A stretch of DNA of 5,170 nt from Thermoanaerobaculia bacterium (GCA_023717585.1 JAMQPJ010000267.1:1-5170), one strand, 5' to 3'; counted from the stretch's first letter, positions 1 through 5,170 are shown. The notes: generated by a model from the sequence alone, not told the origin. Numbers and translations: made by a program.

Positions 1-21
1 CTACCACTGAGCTAGTCCCGC
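1..21 (-). tRNA. tRNA 5' end, probably tRNA-Gly (partial)
   Basis: Read on the minus strand, the first 21 bases are GCGGGACTAGCTCAGTGGTAG. This is the 5' half of a typical bacterial tRNA: a 7-base acceptor strand (GCGGGAC), the conserved T8 and A9, the GCTC D-stem strand and an AGTGGTAG D-loop. The mature 5' end should be base 21, and the gene runs off the left edge, so the anticodon, variable loop and T-arm are not visible. The GCGGG acceptor start together with GTGGTAG resembles bacterial tRNA-Gly, but the isotype is an inference. The gene lies 36 bases after the stop codon of the universal stress gene, on the same strand, and has its own likely promoter. Confidence 0.85.
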
Positions 22-23
22 AG

Positions 24-56
24 GAGCCCGGAAAGATAAGGGACGGACCCGGGCCC
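24..56. repeat. GC-rich inverted repeat around the tRNA -10 box
   Basis: GAGCCCGG at 24-31 and CCGGGCCC at 49-56 form an inverted repeat with a 17-base loop. Six contiguous G/C pairs are followed by one wobble (when read as minus-strand RNA) and one more pair. In the transcript of the universal stress gene this could fold as a 3' hairpin just after the stop codon. No T-run follows it, so it is not a classical terminator. The -10 box of the tRNA promoter lies in the loop. In such GC-rich DNA a repeat this size can arise by chance. Confidence 0.35.
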
Positions 57-61
57 GTCAA
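33..61 (-). promoter_or_regulatory. Sigma70-type promoter for the tRNA
   Basis: On the minus strand, TTGACG (bases 61-56) is followed after exactly 17 bases by TATCTT (bases 38-33). These match the TTGACA and TATAAT consensus at 5 of 6 and 4 of 6 positions. The -10 box ends 11 bases before the tRNA 5' end, so transcription would start only a few bases upstream of the mature tRNA, as is usual for tRNA genes. The TGA inside the -35 hexamer is the stop codon of the upstream universal stress gene (bases 60-58). Confidence 0.6.
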
Positions 62-477
62 GCCGCGGCGCGGACGACGACGACGGGGCAGGGCGCCTCG
101 CAGACGACGCGGAGCGCCACGCTGCCGAACATGAGCCGCGACATGCCCGCGCGGCCCCGTGTGCCGAGAACGACGAGCTCCGCCATGAAGCGCGCCGCCG
201 CTTCGACGAGCGAGACATGCGGCTTGCCGTCGAGGAGCTCGATCCGCGCGGTGACGTGGGAGGTCGCGGCGCGGCGGCGCAGCGCCTCGAGCTTCTTCAG
301 GCAGATCTCGCGGAGCGGAGCCACCTCCGAGATGGCGCAGTCGAGGAGGACCTCGGTGGGGATGACGTGCGCGAGGACGAGCACGCTGGAGCGCAGCCGG
401 GCCTCGTCGAGCGCGAGGAGGAACGCGTTCTCGGAGGCAGGGGAGAAGTCCGTGCCGAGGAATACGGTTCCGGGCAT
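58..477 (-). CDS. Universal stress protein, UspA family, ATP-binding type
   Basis: A 139-residue single-domain cytoplasmic protein, the usual length for the Usp family. It has the N-terminal strand and conserved acidic residue (VFLGTDFS, D10), a long helical middle, and the signature nucleotide-binding loop near the C-terminus: G105-x2-G108-x9-G118-S119. That spacing is the one found in ATP-binding Usps rather than the non-binding UspA type. The final strand is PVVVV at 131-135. The ATG at 477 is preceded by GGGAGGG (minus strand, 491-485) with a 7-base spacer. A GTG codon directly before the ATG is an alternative start that adds one residue. The gene lies 32 bases downstream of the CBS gene on the same strand, so the two are probably co-transcribed. 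Known Usps bind ATP and help cells survive starvation, hypoxia or other stress. The specific role here is not visible. Confidence 0.93.
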   Translation of the reverse strand: MPGTVFLGTDFSPASENAFLLALDEARLRSSVLVLAHVIPTEVLLDCAISEVAPLREICLKKLEALRRRAATSHVTARIELLDGKPHVSLVEAAARFMAELVVLGTRGRAGMSRLMFGSVALRVVCEAPCPVVVVRAAA

Positions 478-509
478 CACGAGGCCCTCCCGTTCGCCGT
501 CCGCGAACG

Positions 510-983
510 TCACGCCCGGGCGGGGCGCGACTTCCTTGCCACCCTGGTCTTCCCGGCTCGCCCGATCTTCACGACCTTCCGGGCCTGCCTTGAGCGCGCC
601 GGAGAGGAAACCTGCTCGGCGAGGAGACGAAGGAGATCCGAAACCGTGACGATGCCGGCGAGGCTGCCGTCGGGCTCGATCACGGGCAGGCAGCCGATGT
701 TCCAGCCGCGCATGACGTTCGCGGCCTGACGCACCGGCATGTCCGGCGTCGCCTTGACCGCGTACGCGGTCATCATGGCGGAGATGGGGCGCATGCGGCG
801 GATCTCGTCGCGATCCCTTCCGCCGAGGTCCCGCGCGGAGACGACGCCCACGACCTCGCCGCCCTCCCCGGTGACGACGAGGTGGTGGATGCGCTTCCAA
901 CGCATCAGGTTCCAGGCGGCCTCCGCGTTCTCGGTGTGAGCCACCGTCTGGACCCGCCGGGTCATGATTTCGTGGACTCGCAT
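510..983 (-). CDS. Tandem CBS-domain protein with basic C-terminal tail
   Basis: A 157-residue soluble protein made almost entirely of one CBS pair (Bateman module). CBS1 covers about residues 1-58 and ends in GVVSARD (46-52). CBS2 covers about 66-123 and ends in GIVTVSD (110-116). These G-x-x-S/T-x-x-D segments are where CBS pairs contact adenine nucleotides, so an AMP/ADP/ATP or related ligand is likely. From residue 130 to the end, 12 of 28 residues are Arg or Lys; this tail is not part of the CBS fold and could contact nucleic acid or an acidic partner. No catalytic or transporter domain is attached, so it probably acts as a sensor or regulator. The ATG at 983 has GGGAGG five bases upstream (minus strand, 994-989). 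It is the first gene of an operon with the universal stress gene and is divergent from hemerythrin. No convincing promoter was identified for it. Confidence 0.92.
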   Translation of the reverse strand: MRVHEIMTRRVQTVAHTENAEAAWNLMRWKRIHHLVVTGEGGEVVGVVSARDLGGRDRDEIRRMRPISAMMTAYAVKATPDMPVRQAANVMRGWNIGCLPVIEPDGSLAGIVTVSDLLRLLAEQVSSPARSRQARKVVKIGRAGKTRVARKSRPARA

Positions 984-1035
984 CGGAGCCTCCCTCTATA
1001 CGATTGGGAACGGGCGCTGCGCACGCCATGAGCCA

Positions 1036-1046
1036 CCTGAATCAGG
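1036..1046. promoter_or_regulatory. Palindrome, possible operator
   Basis: CCTGA-A-TCAGG is a perfect palindrome around a single central base, in the middle of the divergent region. An outer pair CCACC (1033-1037) and GGTGG (1048-1052) adds further, offset symmetry. A one-base centre cannot form an RNA hairpin loop, so if functional it would more likely be a dimer-binding DNA site controlling one or both divergent units. It does not match the FNR/CRP core (TTGAT-N4-ATCAA) or another operator I recognise. A chance occurrence is possible. Confidence 0.25.
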
Positions 1047-1085
1047 CGGTGGAATAGTCCGGAGCGGCCGGGCTGCGCTAGGTCC

Positions 1086-1091
1086 TATCAT
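1086..1091 (+). promoter_or_regulatory. Possible -10 box for the hemerythrin gene
   Basis: TATCAT matches the TATAAT consensus at 5 of 6 positions and lies 24 bases before the chosen GTG start. That would give a short leader holding the Shine-Dalgarno site. No recognisable -35 hexamer sits 16-18 bases upstream (the bases there are G/C-rich), so the promoter would need an activator or another sigma factor. The call rests on one hexamer. Confidence 0.3.
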
Positions 1092-1102
1092 GTGTCCGGC
1101 GC

Positions 1103-1110
1103 GAGGAGGT
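1103..1110 (+). promoter_or_regulatory. Ribosome-binding site that fixes the hemerythrin start
   Basis: GAGGAGGT is a strong Shine-Dalgarno sequence. It lies downstream of the first in-frame start codon (GTG at 1092), so that codon cannot use it. It is too close to the TTG at 1113. It is correctly spaced, six bases from the end of AGGAGG, for the GTG at 1116. Confidence 0.75.
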
Positions 1111-1115
1111 GTTTG

Positions 1116-1541
1116 GTGGGAAAGACGGCCGGCGGCGGAAGGGGCGTGCTCGCGGAGATCGATCGGGAACATCAGCTCCAGATCGCCCTCGTGGACGCCT
1201 TCGAGAAAGCCGCGGGCGCCAACGAGCGCGCGGAGGCCGGGCGAATTCTCGAGCAGATGGCCGCCCTCTCCAAGATGCACTTCCTCGCCGAGGAGCTCGT
1301 CATGCAGCTCCACCAGTACCCGGCGTACGAGGAGCACGCGAACGAGCACGCGAACCTCCTGAAGGAAATGCAGCGGCTGCTGAAGGAGAACGCTGCCGGC
1401 ACGCTCGACATCACGCTGGACCTCGCCGAGCGCCTCCGGCGCACGCTCGCGGACCATCTGCACGGAACCGACTACGCCCTCTCCGCCTTCATGCGGGAGA
1501 AGGGCATCGTCGAGACGGAGCCGGGGGCGCCGCCTTCCTGA
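1116..1541 (+). CDS. Single-domain hemerythrin (bacteriohemerythrin family)
   Basis: A 141-residue cytoplasmic four-helix-bundle protein with no signal peptide or fused signalling domain. Counting from the GTG start at 1116, all seven canonical di-iron ligands are present with family spacing: H19, H55 and E59 (in HFLAEE), H74 and H78 (in HANEH after the typical YP turn), and H114 and D119 (in HLHGTD). The site should therefore bind a non-heme di-iron centre that reversibly binds O2. Known bacterial members are implicated in oxygen delivery or sensing, NO or peroxide tolerance and iron storage; which applies here cannot be told. Residues 1-13 are glycine-rich and outside the fold. An earlier in-frame GTG at 1092 would add eight residues but lacks a usable ribosome-binding site. 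The gene is divergent from the CBS-Usp operon and convergent with the TonB-dependent receptor. Confidence 0.93.
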   Translation: MGKTAGGGRGVLAEIDREHQLQIALVDAFEKAAGANERAEAGRILEQMAALSKMHFLAEELVMQLHQYPAYEEHANEHANLLKEMQRLLKENAAGTLDITLDLAERLRRTLADHLHGTDYALSAFMREKGIVETEPGAPPS

Positions 1542-1550
1542 CGCCCCCGG
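1521..1550. terminator. GC-rich hairpin between convergent genes, possible bidirectional terminator
   Basis: CCGGGGGCG (1521-1529) and CGCCCCCGG (1542-1550) form a perfect 9-bp G/C stem with a 12-base loop. It begins inside the last codons of hemerythrin, contains its TGA stop in the loop side, and lies just beyond the receptor's stop codon (1572-1574) read from the other strand. Its position between two convergent genes fits a terminator for both. There is no T-run on either side, so it is not a textbook intrinsic terminator and may instead pause polymerase or protect 3' ends. Confidence 0.4.
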
Positions 1551-1571
1551 GACCGCCGCCTCCGCGGAAAT

Positions 1572-4500
1572 CTAGAAGACGACCCGGACTCCGAGCTGCA
1601 CCTGGCGCGGGTCGCCGGAGCCGCTCTGCACGGTGCCGTCGAAGTTGAAGATCAGGTTCGTGACCTCGGGACTCCGGATGTTCTTCGAGTTGAAGAGGTT
1701 GAAGACCTCCAGGATCGGCTCGACGGCGACGCTTCCGAACTTGAAGGGACGCGAGACGCGGAGGTCCAGCGAGGAGAACTCGTTTTCCTTCCGTCCGGTG
1801 TTGCGCTCGACCACGGTACCGTTCGCGTTGATCCGGTCCTGCGGAGTGTTCGCGATGGCGCCGGTCGCCGTGATCGACTGCGGCTGCGCGGAGCGGTACG
1901 AGTACCTCAGGTTCACGCTCACGTCGCCCGGCGCGGTCCAGAGGAACCAGCCGTTGAGGCGGTGGCGCTGGTCGCGGTCCGAGTAGCCGTACTCGGCCTC
2001 GAGGTCGGTGACCTTCGCGTAGCGGAACGTGAACGGATCGCGCTCGTTGTCGTCGTCCGACTTGTCCCAGGAAAGCGTGTAGTTGAGCTGGAAGCCCCAG
2101 CGGTCCGCCTCCGTGTAGCGCTTGTTCACGCCGAACGTGAGGCCGTTGTAGAGCGAGCGGCCCGTCGAGGAGTGGACGTAGAGCCCCCCGATGCCGTTCG
2201 TGGTGCCGCCGTTCCCGTCCGGAAGGCCCGTCGACCAGGGCGACCCGAGGAGCGAGTCGTTGAGGTTGAGGAACTGCGTGAGGTGCGTCGTGCGCGCGTA
2301 GTTGTATTTGAAGAGGACGCCGAAGACTTTTCCGATCTCCCGCTCGACGCCCACGCTGGCGGCGACGGTTCTCGGGTTCTGGAAGTCGGCCGGGAAGACG
2401 TGGACGTCCGGGTGATCCGGCACTCCGAGGGTCTGCGCCGTGGGAACGAGGTTCGGGTACGTCGGGGGCGTGAGGCCAAAACCGTTGAAGAAGCTCGCGC
2501 GGAAGATGTTCTGGCCGACGCTGCCGTTCGTGCTTCGGACGGAGGCCACGACGAGCCCCGGGATGCGGGCGTAGAAGATGCCGCCGTTCGCGCGGACGAC
2601 TGTCTTCCCGTCGCTCGCGGGGTCCCACGTGATGCCGAGGCGCGGCTGCCACATGCTCTTGTCGGACGGAATCGTGCCTTCTGACGGGAACGCCTGGCCC
2701 TTGGAGGTCTTGCCGATGAAGGGCGCGTAGAAGACCTGCGACGGCGACGTGATCGGGTCGGGCTCGATCTGCGCCTCCCAGCGGAGGCCCGCCTGGATCG
2801 TCAGGTTCGGGAGCGGCTGCCACTTGTCCTGGATGAACACGGCCGGCTCGTCCTGCGGGATCGACTGCGTTCCTGCCTGCTCCGCCGTCAGGCCGCCGAC
2901 GCCCGCGAACTGGAGGAACAGGAGGAGCGGCCCGGTGATCGTGGTGCCGGCAGGGCACGCGCCGGTCTCGGAGTGCGAGCCGTCCGAGCACTCGACGTAC
3001 TTCGGGTTCCGCGCGTAGTTCAGGAAGCCGTCGGTCGAGCCGAAGATGTAGCGCCCGTTCGCGAAGCCGAGGAACGTCTGGTTCGACTCCACCCGGTTGT
3101 ACTCGACGCCGGCCTTGATCTCGTGCTTGCCCGCAAGGAACGAGATGTTGTCGTTGCCCTGGATGCGCGTGTCGTAGTACGTGACGGGGATGAAGAACGG
3201 CTCGCCGAAGCGGTAGCTGCGGCCGAAGTCGAAGGCCGTGTCGGGGAGCGGCCGGTTCTGTCCCGTGATGTTCTGGTGGTTGTACGGGCGCGGGCGGTCC
3301 TCCCGCGAGAACTGGCCCCGGAACTCGTTCAGGACCGACGACGAGAAGTTCGAGAGGAGGGACCCGGAGACCGCGTTCGACTTGTCCTCCTCGGACGCGT
3401 TCGCGCTGAGGCCCCACGAGTCCACGTCGAAGGTGCCGTTGTCCTGCACCGACCACGTGTAGTTGTACCGGACCGTCGCGAGGTGCTGCGGGTTGATGTT
3501 CCAATCCAGCTTCGCGAGGAAGACCCGCGCGTCGTTCGAGCGTTCGACAGGGGCGTTCTCGTTCGGGTAGCCGAGCGTCGTGAAATAGTCGAGGACGCGC
3601 TGCTCGATGCGACCCGACTCGGTCTGCTTCGTCGAGCGCCCGCGCTGGTAGTCGAAGGACGTGAAGAAGAAGAGCTTGTCCTTCGTGAGTGGCCCGCCGA
3701 GGGTCGCCCCCGCCTGAAGCTGGCTGAAGTCGAACTCGGGCTTGGACGAGTCGTCGGCGCGCTTCGGCCGAGCCGACAGCGAGTCGTCCTTGTAGAAGCC
3801 GTGAGCCGAGCCGTGGAACTCGTTCGTGCCCGACTTCGTCACGACGTTCACGAAGCCCGACGACGAGCGCCCGAACTCGGCGTTCGCGCCGTCCGCGACG
3901 ACCACGACCTCCTTCACCGCGTCGAGGTTGAAGGTGAAAGCGGGGCGCTGGCCGCCGCGCTGCTCGCCGAAGAACGGGTTGTTGAAGTCGGCCCCGTCGA
4001 CGGAGATGTTGTTCTGGATCCCCTTCTGCCCGTTGATCGAGAGCTCGTCGCCGTCGGGCCCCTGCACGATCGCGACGCCGGGCGTCAGCTTCGTGAAGTC
4101 GAGGTAGTTCCGCCCGTTGTTCGGGAGGCTCGCGACGGCCTTGTCGTCGATGCGGGTCGAGCCCTCGGCGCGCGTCGTCTCGACCACAGGCGCCGCGGCC
4201 GTCACCGTGATCGACTCCGCCCTCTGTGAGAGCGTGAGGCTGAGGCCGGTGAGGTTGATCGTCTGGCCGAGGCCGAGGTCGAGCCCGTCGCGCACGAGCG
4301 TCGAGAACCCCTTCAGGGTCACCGTGACGCGATAAGGGCCGAGCGGCAGCGCGAGGCCCCGGAAACGGCCGTCCGACCCGGTGACGGTCGTCTTCTCGAA
4401 GTTCGTCGCCGTGTTCCGGATCGCGACCGACGCGCCGGGCAGCGGCGCGCCGCCCGCCTCCGACACGGTGCCCTCGATGACACCCGTCGTCGCCTGGGAC

Positions 4501-4574
4501 TGTCCGAGGAGGGCCCCCGGCACGATCGCGACCATCACGGCAAGGCATACGAGAACGATTCGAATACGCAGCAT
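1572..4574 (-). CDS. TonB-dependent receptor with carboxypeptidase-regulatory-like domain (Oar-like)
   Basis: A 1000-residue outer-membrane protein. Domain order: signal peptide at about 1-24/28 (MLRIRIVLVCLAV then a hydrophobic stretch; C10 is not in a lipobox); carboxypeptidase-regulatory-like Ig fold at about 31-107 (GVIEGTV, PLPGASV, GSDGRFR, GPYRVTV, LKGF); TonB box ESITVTA at 120-126; plug at about 140-255 (NNGRNYLDFTKLTPG, ISVDGADFNNPFFGEQ, AEFGRSSSGFVNVVTKSGTNEFHG); then a large 22-strand-type barrel ending in GVRVVF. The terminal Phe is the usual barrel-assembly signal. The barrel has only two cysteines, C529 and C540, in one predicted loop. Such receptors import large or complex ligands using TonB/ExbBD energy; many in Acidobacteriota are predicted to take up oligosaccharides or peptides, but the ligand here is unknown. 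ATG 4574 is chosen over an upstream TTG (4592) because GAGGAGG is five bases before it and the signal peptide begins there. It has its own promoter. Confidence 0.93.
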   Translation of the reverse strand: MLRIRIVLVCLAVMVAIVPGALLGQSQATTGVIEGTVSEAGGAPLPGASVAIRNTATNFEKTTVTGSDGRFRGLALPLGPYRVTVTLKGFSTLVRDGLDLGLGQTINLTGLSLTLSQRAESITVTAAAPVVETTRAEGSTRIDDKAVASLPNNGRNYLDFTKLTPGVAIVQGPDGDELSINGQKGIQNNISVDGADFNNPFFGEQRGGQRPAFTFNLDAVKEVVVVADGANAEFGRSSSGFVNVVTKSGTNEFHGSAHGFYKDDSLSARPKRADDSSKPEFDFSQLQAGATLGGPLTKDKLFFFTSFDYQRGRSTKQTESGRIEQRVLDYFTTLGYPNENAPVERSNDARVFLAKLDWNINPQHLATVRYNYTWSVQDNGTFDVDSWGLSANASEEDKSNAVSGSLLSNFSSSVLNEFRGQFSREDRPRPYNHQNITGQNRPLPDTAFDFGRSYRFGEPFFIPVTYYDTRIQGNDNISFLAGKHEIKAGVEYNRVESNQTFLGFANGRYIFGSTDGFLNYARNPKYVECSDGSHSETGACPAGTTITGPLLLFLQFAGVGGLTAEQAGTQSIPQDEPAVFIQDKWQPLPNLTIQAGLRWEAQIEPDPITSPSQVFYAPFIGKTSKGQAFPSEGTIPSDKSMWQPRLGITWDPASDGKTVVRANGGIFYARIPGLVVASVRSTNGSVGQNIFRASFFNGFGLTPPTYPNLVPTAQTLGVPDHPDVHVFPADFQNPRTVAASVGVEREIGKVFGVLFKYNYARTTHLTQFLNLNDSLLGSPWSTGLPDGNGGTTNGIGGLYVHSSTGRSLYNGLTFGVNKRYTEADRWGFQLNYTLSWDKSDDDNERDPFTFRYAKVTDLEAEYGYSDRDQRHRLNGWFLWTAPGDVSVNLRYSYRSAQPQSITATGAIANTPQDRINANGTVVERNTGRKENEFSSLDLRVSRPFKFGSVAVEPILEVFNLFNSKNIRSPEVTNLIFNFDGTVQSGSGDPRQVQLGVRVVF

Positions 4575-4579
4575 TCCAT

Positions 4580-4586
4580 CCTCCTC
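4580..4586 (-). promoter_or_regulatory. Ribosome-binding site that fixes the receptor start
   Basis: On the minus strand this reads GAGGAGG, five bases before the ATG at 4574. It rules out the upstream in-frame TTG at 4592, which would lie in front of the site and put six charged or polar residues before the signal peptide. Another ATG at 4579 directly abuts the site, is out of frame and stops after 14 codons, so it is unlikely to be used. Confidence 0.75.
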
Positions 4587-4637
4587 GAACAAAAGTGGGC
4601 GAAGACGAACGGCGAAGTCGGTTCGCGGAATGGCCGG

Positions 4638-4666
4638 ACGCTAGTTTGAGACAGGGTTCAGGTCAA
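4638..4666 (-). promoter_or_regulatory. Sigma70-type promoter for the TonB-dependent receptor
   Basis: On the minus strand, TTGACC (4666-4661) is followed after 17 bases by TAGCGT (4643-4638). The -35 box matches consensus at 5 of 6 positions. The -10 box matches only 3 of 6 but keeps the key T, A and final T. A start near 4631 would give a leader of about 57 bases before the ATG at 4574. The TGA in the -35 box is the stop codon of the upstream transporter gene (4665-4663). The promoter means the receptor need not depend on read-through from that gene. Confidence 0.5.
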
Positions 4667-5170
4667 GTTAAGTTTCCGCGGCGTAATCCATCGGTCGATT
4701 CCGCCGCCGCCTGAGCGAGCGCCTGCTGCCGGCGGCCGAGGGCGAGAGCATTCGCGATCCAGGCGCCGGCCACGGGCAGGAAGACCCACGCGAAGCCGAG
4801 CGGCGAGAGCCCGAGGAAGGCCACGAGGCGGTCGGCGAGCGCGCCGAGGGCGTCGCCGCTGCGGTACACGAAGGTGTCGATGAAGCTCTTCGCCGTGTAT
4901 TTCTCCTCGCGGGGCACGACGGTGAAGAGCGCTTCGCGCGCGGGCTTCACGAGCGCGAACTCCGCCGCCCTCCGGAGGACCTGCACGGCGAAGAGCGTGT
5001 CGGCCGTCGCGGAAGCCGCGAGCGCGAAGAAGCCGGCCGCCGTCACGGCCGGCAGCAGGGCGAGCGCCGGGCCGAGGCCCACGGCGGGCAGGACGCGCCC
5101 CGTCAGGAAGAGCTGGGTCAGAGCCGTCAGGATGTTCACGAGGAGGTCGGCTTTCGCGAAGAACGCCGTG
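4663..5170 (-). CDS. MFS transporter related to ATP/ADP translocases (TLC/Npt-like), C-terminal part
   Basis: The last 168 residues of an inner-membrane transporter. The frame stays open to the right edge, so the N-terminal part lies outside the window; a GTG at 5139 is an internal codon, not the start. Hydrophobic segments from the edge: about 11-30 (VNILTALTQLFLTGRVL), 31-64 in two helices, and a last helix at about 111-132. Between them is a conserved amphipathic block at about 66-106 (RRAAEFALVKPAREALF, VVPREEKYTAKSFIDTFVYR). This block is what I associate with bacterial homologues of the ATP/ADP or NTP/NDP translocase family that are often annotated simply as MFS transporters. The substrate cannot be inferred, since most such free-living bacterial members are uncharacterised. 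The C-terminus is short, soluble and positively charged near the end (GLRRGNLT). The gene lies upstream of, and on the same strand as, the receptor. Confidence 0.8.
   Translation of the reverse strand, partial: TAFFAKADLLVNILTALTQLFLTGRVLPAVGLGPALALLPAVTAAGFFALAASATADTLFAVQVLRRAAEFALVKPAREALFTVVPREEKYTAKSFIDTFVYRSGDALGALADRLVAFLGLSPLGFAWVFLPVAGAWIANALALGRRQQALAQAAAESTDGLRRGNLT

Larger units (their letters stand above)
984..1115. other. Divergent intergenic region, CBS-Usp operon versus hemerythrin
   Basis: These 132 bases separate two genes that point away from each other, so both promoters should lie here. Visible contents are the CBS ribosome-binding site at the left end, a perfect 11-base palindrome near the middle, a TATCAT box, and the hemerythrin ribosome-binding site at the right end. 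I see no coding potential and no RNA gene. Confidence 0.7.

Noticed and set aside
1..61. tRNA as an integration site for a mobile element.
   Set aside because: The neighbouring genes look like ordinary chromosomal genes. No integrase, direct repeat of the tRNA end or compositional break is visible, and the tRNA 3' end, where such insertion usually occurs, is outside the window.
995..1000. TATAGA on the minus strand as a -10 box for the CBS gene.
   Set aside because: It abuts the Shine-Dalgarno site, so transcription would start inside or after it, and no -35 box lies at the right distance.
58..1029. A 323-codon minus-strand frame that would fuse an N-terminal extension to the universal stress protein.
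   Set aside because: The extra 184 residues overlap the well-supported CBS gene in another frame and are Arg/Gly/His-rich without a domain. The Usp domain begins exactly at the ATG at 477 with a good Shine-Dalgarno site.
1092..1115. GTG at 1092 as the hemerythrin start.
   Set aside because: The strong GAGGAGGT site lies downstream of it, and nothing similar lies upstream; the GTG at 1116 is correctly spaced.
1109..1648. Plus-strand 179-codon frame overlapping hemerythrin.
   Set aside because: It is an Arg/Pro-rich shadow; the hemerythrin frame carries all seven metal ligands.
2973..4229. Plus-strand open frame of 418 codons antisense to the receptor.
   Set aside because: The product is dominated by Arg, Val, Glu and Ala with no family resemblance and no good ribosome-binding site; it mirrors the codon bias of the receptor on the other strand.
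1489..4548. Minus-strand open frame of 1019 codons, slightly longer than the receptor it overlaps.
   Set aside because: Its translation is Arg/Gly/Pro/His-rich low-complexity sequence with no recognisable domain, while the other frame gives a full TonB-dependent receptor with signal peptide, TonB box, plug and terminal Phe. It is a by-product of high G/C at third positions.
1..5170. CRISPR array, insertion sequence, toxin-antitoxin pair, retron or other defence system.
   Set aside because: I saw no spaced direct repeats, transposase-like protein, terminal inverted repeats or defence-related domain on either strand.

Overview
The window is GC-rich throughout and tightly packed, with long spurious open frames on both strands, as expected from strong G/C preference at third codon positions. 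The largest gene is a 1000-residue TonB-dependent receptor with an N-terminal carboxypeptidase-regulatory-like domain (Oar-like type). It sits beside a transporter related to the ATP/ADP-translocase (TLC/Npt) branch of the MFS. This pairing, with good Shine-Dalgarno sites and sigma70-like promoters, suggests a Gram-negative, outer-membrane-bearing bacterium, most likely Acidobacteriota. That placement is inferred from gene style, not from a marker gene.

Layout from left to right: (1) The first 21 bases are the 5' end of a tRNA on the minus strand, probably tRNA-Gly, cut by the window edge. It has its own promoter, whose -35 hexamer overlaps the stop codon of the preceding gene. (2) Bases 58-983, minus strand, hold a two-gene operon: a tandem-CBS-domain protein with a strongly basic tail, followed 32 bases later by an ATP-binding-type universal stress protein. 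(3) Bases 984-1115 are a divergent intergenic region with a short perfect palindrome and a possible -10 box. (4) Bases 1116-1541, plus strand, encode a single-domain hemerythrin with all seven di-iron ligands. (5) Bases 1572-4574, minus strand, encode the TonB-dependent receptor, converging on the hemerythrin gene across 30 bases that include part of a GC-rich hairpin. (6) Bases 4575-4662 carry the receptor's promoter and leader. (7) Bases 4663-5170, minus strand, are the C-terminal third or so of the MFS/TLC-like transporter, which continues off the window.

Functionally there are two groups. CBS protein, universal stress protein and hemerythrin look like a small energy- and oxygen-stress cluster: adenylate sensing, ATP-binding stress response, and O2/NO/iron handling. 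The receptor and the inner-membrane transporter are both envelope transport proteins, but the receptor has its own promoter and no shared substrate can be read from the sequence. No mobile element, CRISPR array, integrase, toxin-antitoxin pair or other clearly novel system was found. The most notable non-coding observation is that two separate promoters place their TTGAC -35 element across the TGA stop codon of the upstream gene.
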